Shown in pieces: positions 6,157 to 7,232 of a DNA stretch of 7,232 nucleotides. The notes beneath the pieces were generated by a model. It ran no database searches and was not told where the DNA came from. It saw only the letters and a program-made list of their open reading frames with translations. A program made the translations under genes and the position numbers. Position 1 is the stretch's first letter; every line of letters begins with the position of its first letter. Source of the DNA: Actinomycetes bacterium (GTDB lineage: Bacteria; Actinomycetota; Acidimicrobiia; Acidimicrobiales; RAAP-2); contig JAJXTB010000121.1 in the NCBI GenBank assembly GCA_021784205.1, positions 1-7,232 of the forward strand, read 5' to 3'.

Positions 6157-7190
6157 TGCTTGTTCCAGGAGTAGTCGATCTTCTGGGCGGTCATGTCGAG
6201 GCTCTTCAATCCCATCGCTTGGGCCGCGGCTTCGAGTTGCCGCACCGGGGCGGCCTCGAATACCTGGCGACCGGCCCAGAAGGCGACGGAGGCGGGGCGC
6301 AGGTCGCGCTCCTGATGAAGACCGGCGCGACGGAAGACCTCGCTGATCGATTGGCACATGGATGCCGTCGGGCTCACGTCGCCGCGCTTCTTGGCCCCGG
6401 CGTAGACGATCGACTCATTCTTGCGTAGGGTGCCGTCGCGGCGGAGAACCTTGATTCGGCCGCGCAGGGCGCGCTTTCCAAAGGTCGACAGTGTCGCTAC
6501 GCGAGCATTTACCCATGGAGTTCCGCAAAACTCGACGGTGGTCGGGTTGTCGAGGTCATCGAGGTGCTCGAAGGTCACGAAGGGAATCTCCGCGGTCAGT
6601 CCCGTGGCTTCGGCGAGCGCCAAGATCATCGGCTGTCGGCTGGCCCGTGAGGCCAGGGCGTGCATCTCGAGGAGGGCAATCTCATCGTCGGTCGCCGCCC
6701 GCGTGGCCAACTGCGAGCGGGTCGGAAGGATGATGCCCCGTGTGGGGTCCTTGGCGATCAGGCCGATGCGGTGCAGCGTGGAGAAGCCGGCGCGGAGCGA
6801 CGAGCGGCGCAGGTGCAGCGTGCTGATGGACGGCTCTTCGGCGTTGCTCGTTCGCGAGTGGACGAACGCCTCGCAGACGACCTGGTCGAAGTCCGGTCCC
6901 CAGTGCTTGATGCCTAGGCGCTCGGCGCGTCGCGTGGCTTGTGCCAGTATCTCGGCGAAGCGCCCTTGGGTGGATAGAGCGAGTTCGTCTAGAGCGTGCC
7001 AGTAGCTCGTGATGATCGCAAAGCCTTCGGCCAGGGTCGGCTGGTTCTTCAGGTTCGCCGCCGCCATCAACACGCTCCGTGTCGTGAACGGAAGGAGACA
7101 AGAGATGTCCTCCTTCTCCTCGGCCTTGTCGCGCAGTGCCGTTCCGAAAGCCTCGAGGTTCTCGAGGGAGTTGTCGTTGGTCGTGTCCAT
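6153..7190 (-). CDS. Degenerate tyrosine-recombinase-like protein, first gene of a coupled pair
   Basis: The ATG at 7190 follows AAAGGA with a six-base spacer; the product has 345 residues. A helical region at about 100-160 (ending GLIAKDPTRGIILP) resembles the SAM-like core-binding domain of phage integrases, and about 165-345 resembles the catalytic domain. Family landmarks are present but altered: box I reads ATGLTAEI (195-202) with Thr199 where the first catalytic Arg usually sits; box II reads RDLRPASV (295-302), keeping Arg298 but replacing the His of HxxR with Arg295; MGLKSLD has Leu328 in place of the usual His; and the only nearby tyrosine, Tyr340, is about three residues beyond the canonical distance, where Lys337 sits. 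The protein is probably unable to perform standard strand cleavage and may instead bind DNA for its DDE partner. Fold assignment comes from pattern only. The stop overlaps the next gene's start by four bases. Confidence 0.62.
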   Translation of the reverse strand: MDTTNDNSLENLEAFGTALRDKAEEKEDISCLLPFTTRSVLMAAANLKNQPTLAEGFAIITSYWHALDELALSTQGRFAEILAQATRRAERLGIKHWGPDFDQVVCEAFVHSRTSNAEEPSISTLHLRRSSLRAGFSTLHRIGLIAKDPTRGIILPTRSQLATRAATDDEIALLEMHALASRASRQPMILALAEATGLTAEIPFVTFEHLDDLDNPTTVEFCGTPWVNARVATLSTFGKRALRGRIKVLRRDGTLRKNESIVYAGAKKRGDVSPTASMCQSISEVFRRAGLHQERDLRPASVAFWAGRQVFEAAPVRQLEAAAQAMGLKSLDMTAQKIDYSWNKQ

Positions 7191-7196
7191 TTCGTT

Positions 7197-7222
7197 TCCT
7201 TTGGGTCAGAAGTCGCCCAAAG
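7197..7222 (-). promoter_or_regulatory. Leader hairpin overlapping the ribosome binding site of the recombinase-like gene
   Basis: On the minus strand CTTTGGG (7222-7216) can pair with CCCAAAG (7205-7199) over a ten-base loop. The ribosome binding site AAAGGA (7202-7197) shares its first four bases with the 3' arm. The fold could limit translation of the operon, or the repeat could be a DNA operator. The adjoining ACACGTGT palindrome (7223-7230) sits at the window edge. Confidence 0.4.
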
Positions 7223-7232
7223 ACACGTGTGG

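Larger units (their letters stand above)
4519..7190 (-). mobile_element. Two-gene IS-like or domesticated transposition unit, ends not seen
   Basis: A recombinase-fold gene and a DDE transposase-like gene are transcribed as one unit with a GTGA overlap. No terminal inverted repeats or target duplications can be recognised: the left flank has only local hairpins, and the right end lies at or beyond the window edge. The span given covers only the two coding regions. Mobility is inferred from the families, not shown. Confidence 0.45.

Noticed and set aside
6157..6357. 67-codon N-terminal extension of the DDE protein
   Set aside because: It lies entirely inside the recombinase-like gene, is Arg/Pro-rich like an out-of-frame reading, and the GTGA overlap gives a natural start at 6156.

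Overview
This is a GC-rich window that uses GTG and TTG starts freely. It reads like an actinobacterial chromosome, possibly of the class Acidimicrobiia. That placement is inferred from codon style and gene families (Asp-box propeller proteins, DUF2268, an actinobacterial-type DDE transposase), not from any marker gene.

Left part (1-4237): the window opens with the C-terminal end of a small membrane protein (2-187). A secreted beta-propeller protein with Asp-box (BNR-like) repeats follows on the plus strand (441-1808). Its last ~30 codons run into the 3' fragment of an IS1595/ISXO2-type transposase (about 1736-2020), which lies in another frame, so the propeller gene looks truncated and extended by insertion-sequence DNA. 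Next is a minus-strand gene for a DUF2268-type predicted zinc protease with an HEFHH motif (2171-2791). Divergent from it is a second secreted Asp-box propeller protein (3062-4237) with seven recognisable repeats.

Right part (4238-7232): a short non-coding stretch with a strong stem-loop (4438-4476) precedes a two-gene minus-strand operon. Transcribed first is a 345-residue protein with the layout of a tyrosine recombinase but with most catalytic positions changed (6153-7190). Its stop overlaps by four bases (GTGA) the start of a 545-residue protein with DDE-transposase features (4519-6156). The pairing looks like an insertion-sequence-like or domesticated mobile unit that uses a DDE protein plus a recombinase-fold partner. 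It is the most unusual thing here. Its outer ends are not visible, and the window stops 42 bases upstream of the first gene.

There is no sign of CRISPR, rRNA or tRNA genes. The window looks like an accessory region: surface or secreted proteins beside mobile-element debris and one apparently intact mobile-type operon.
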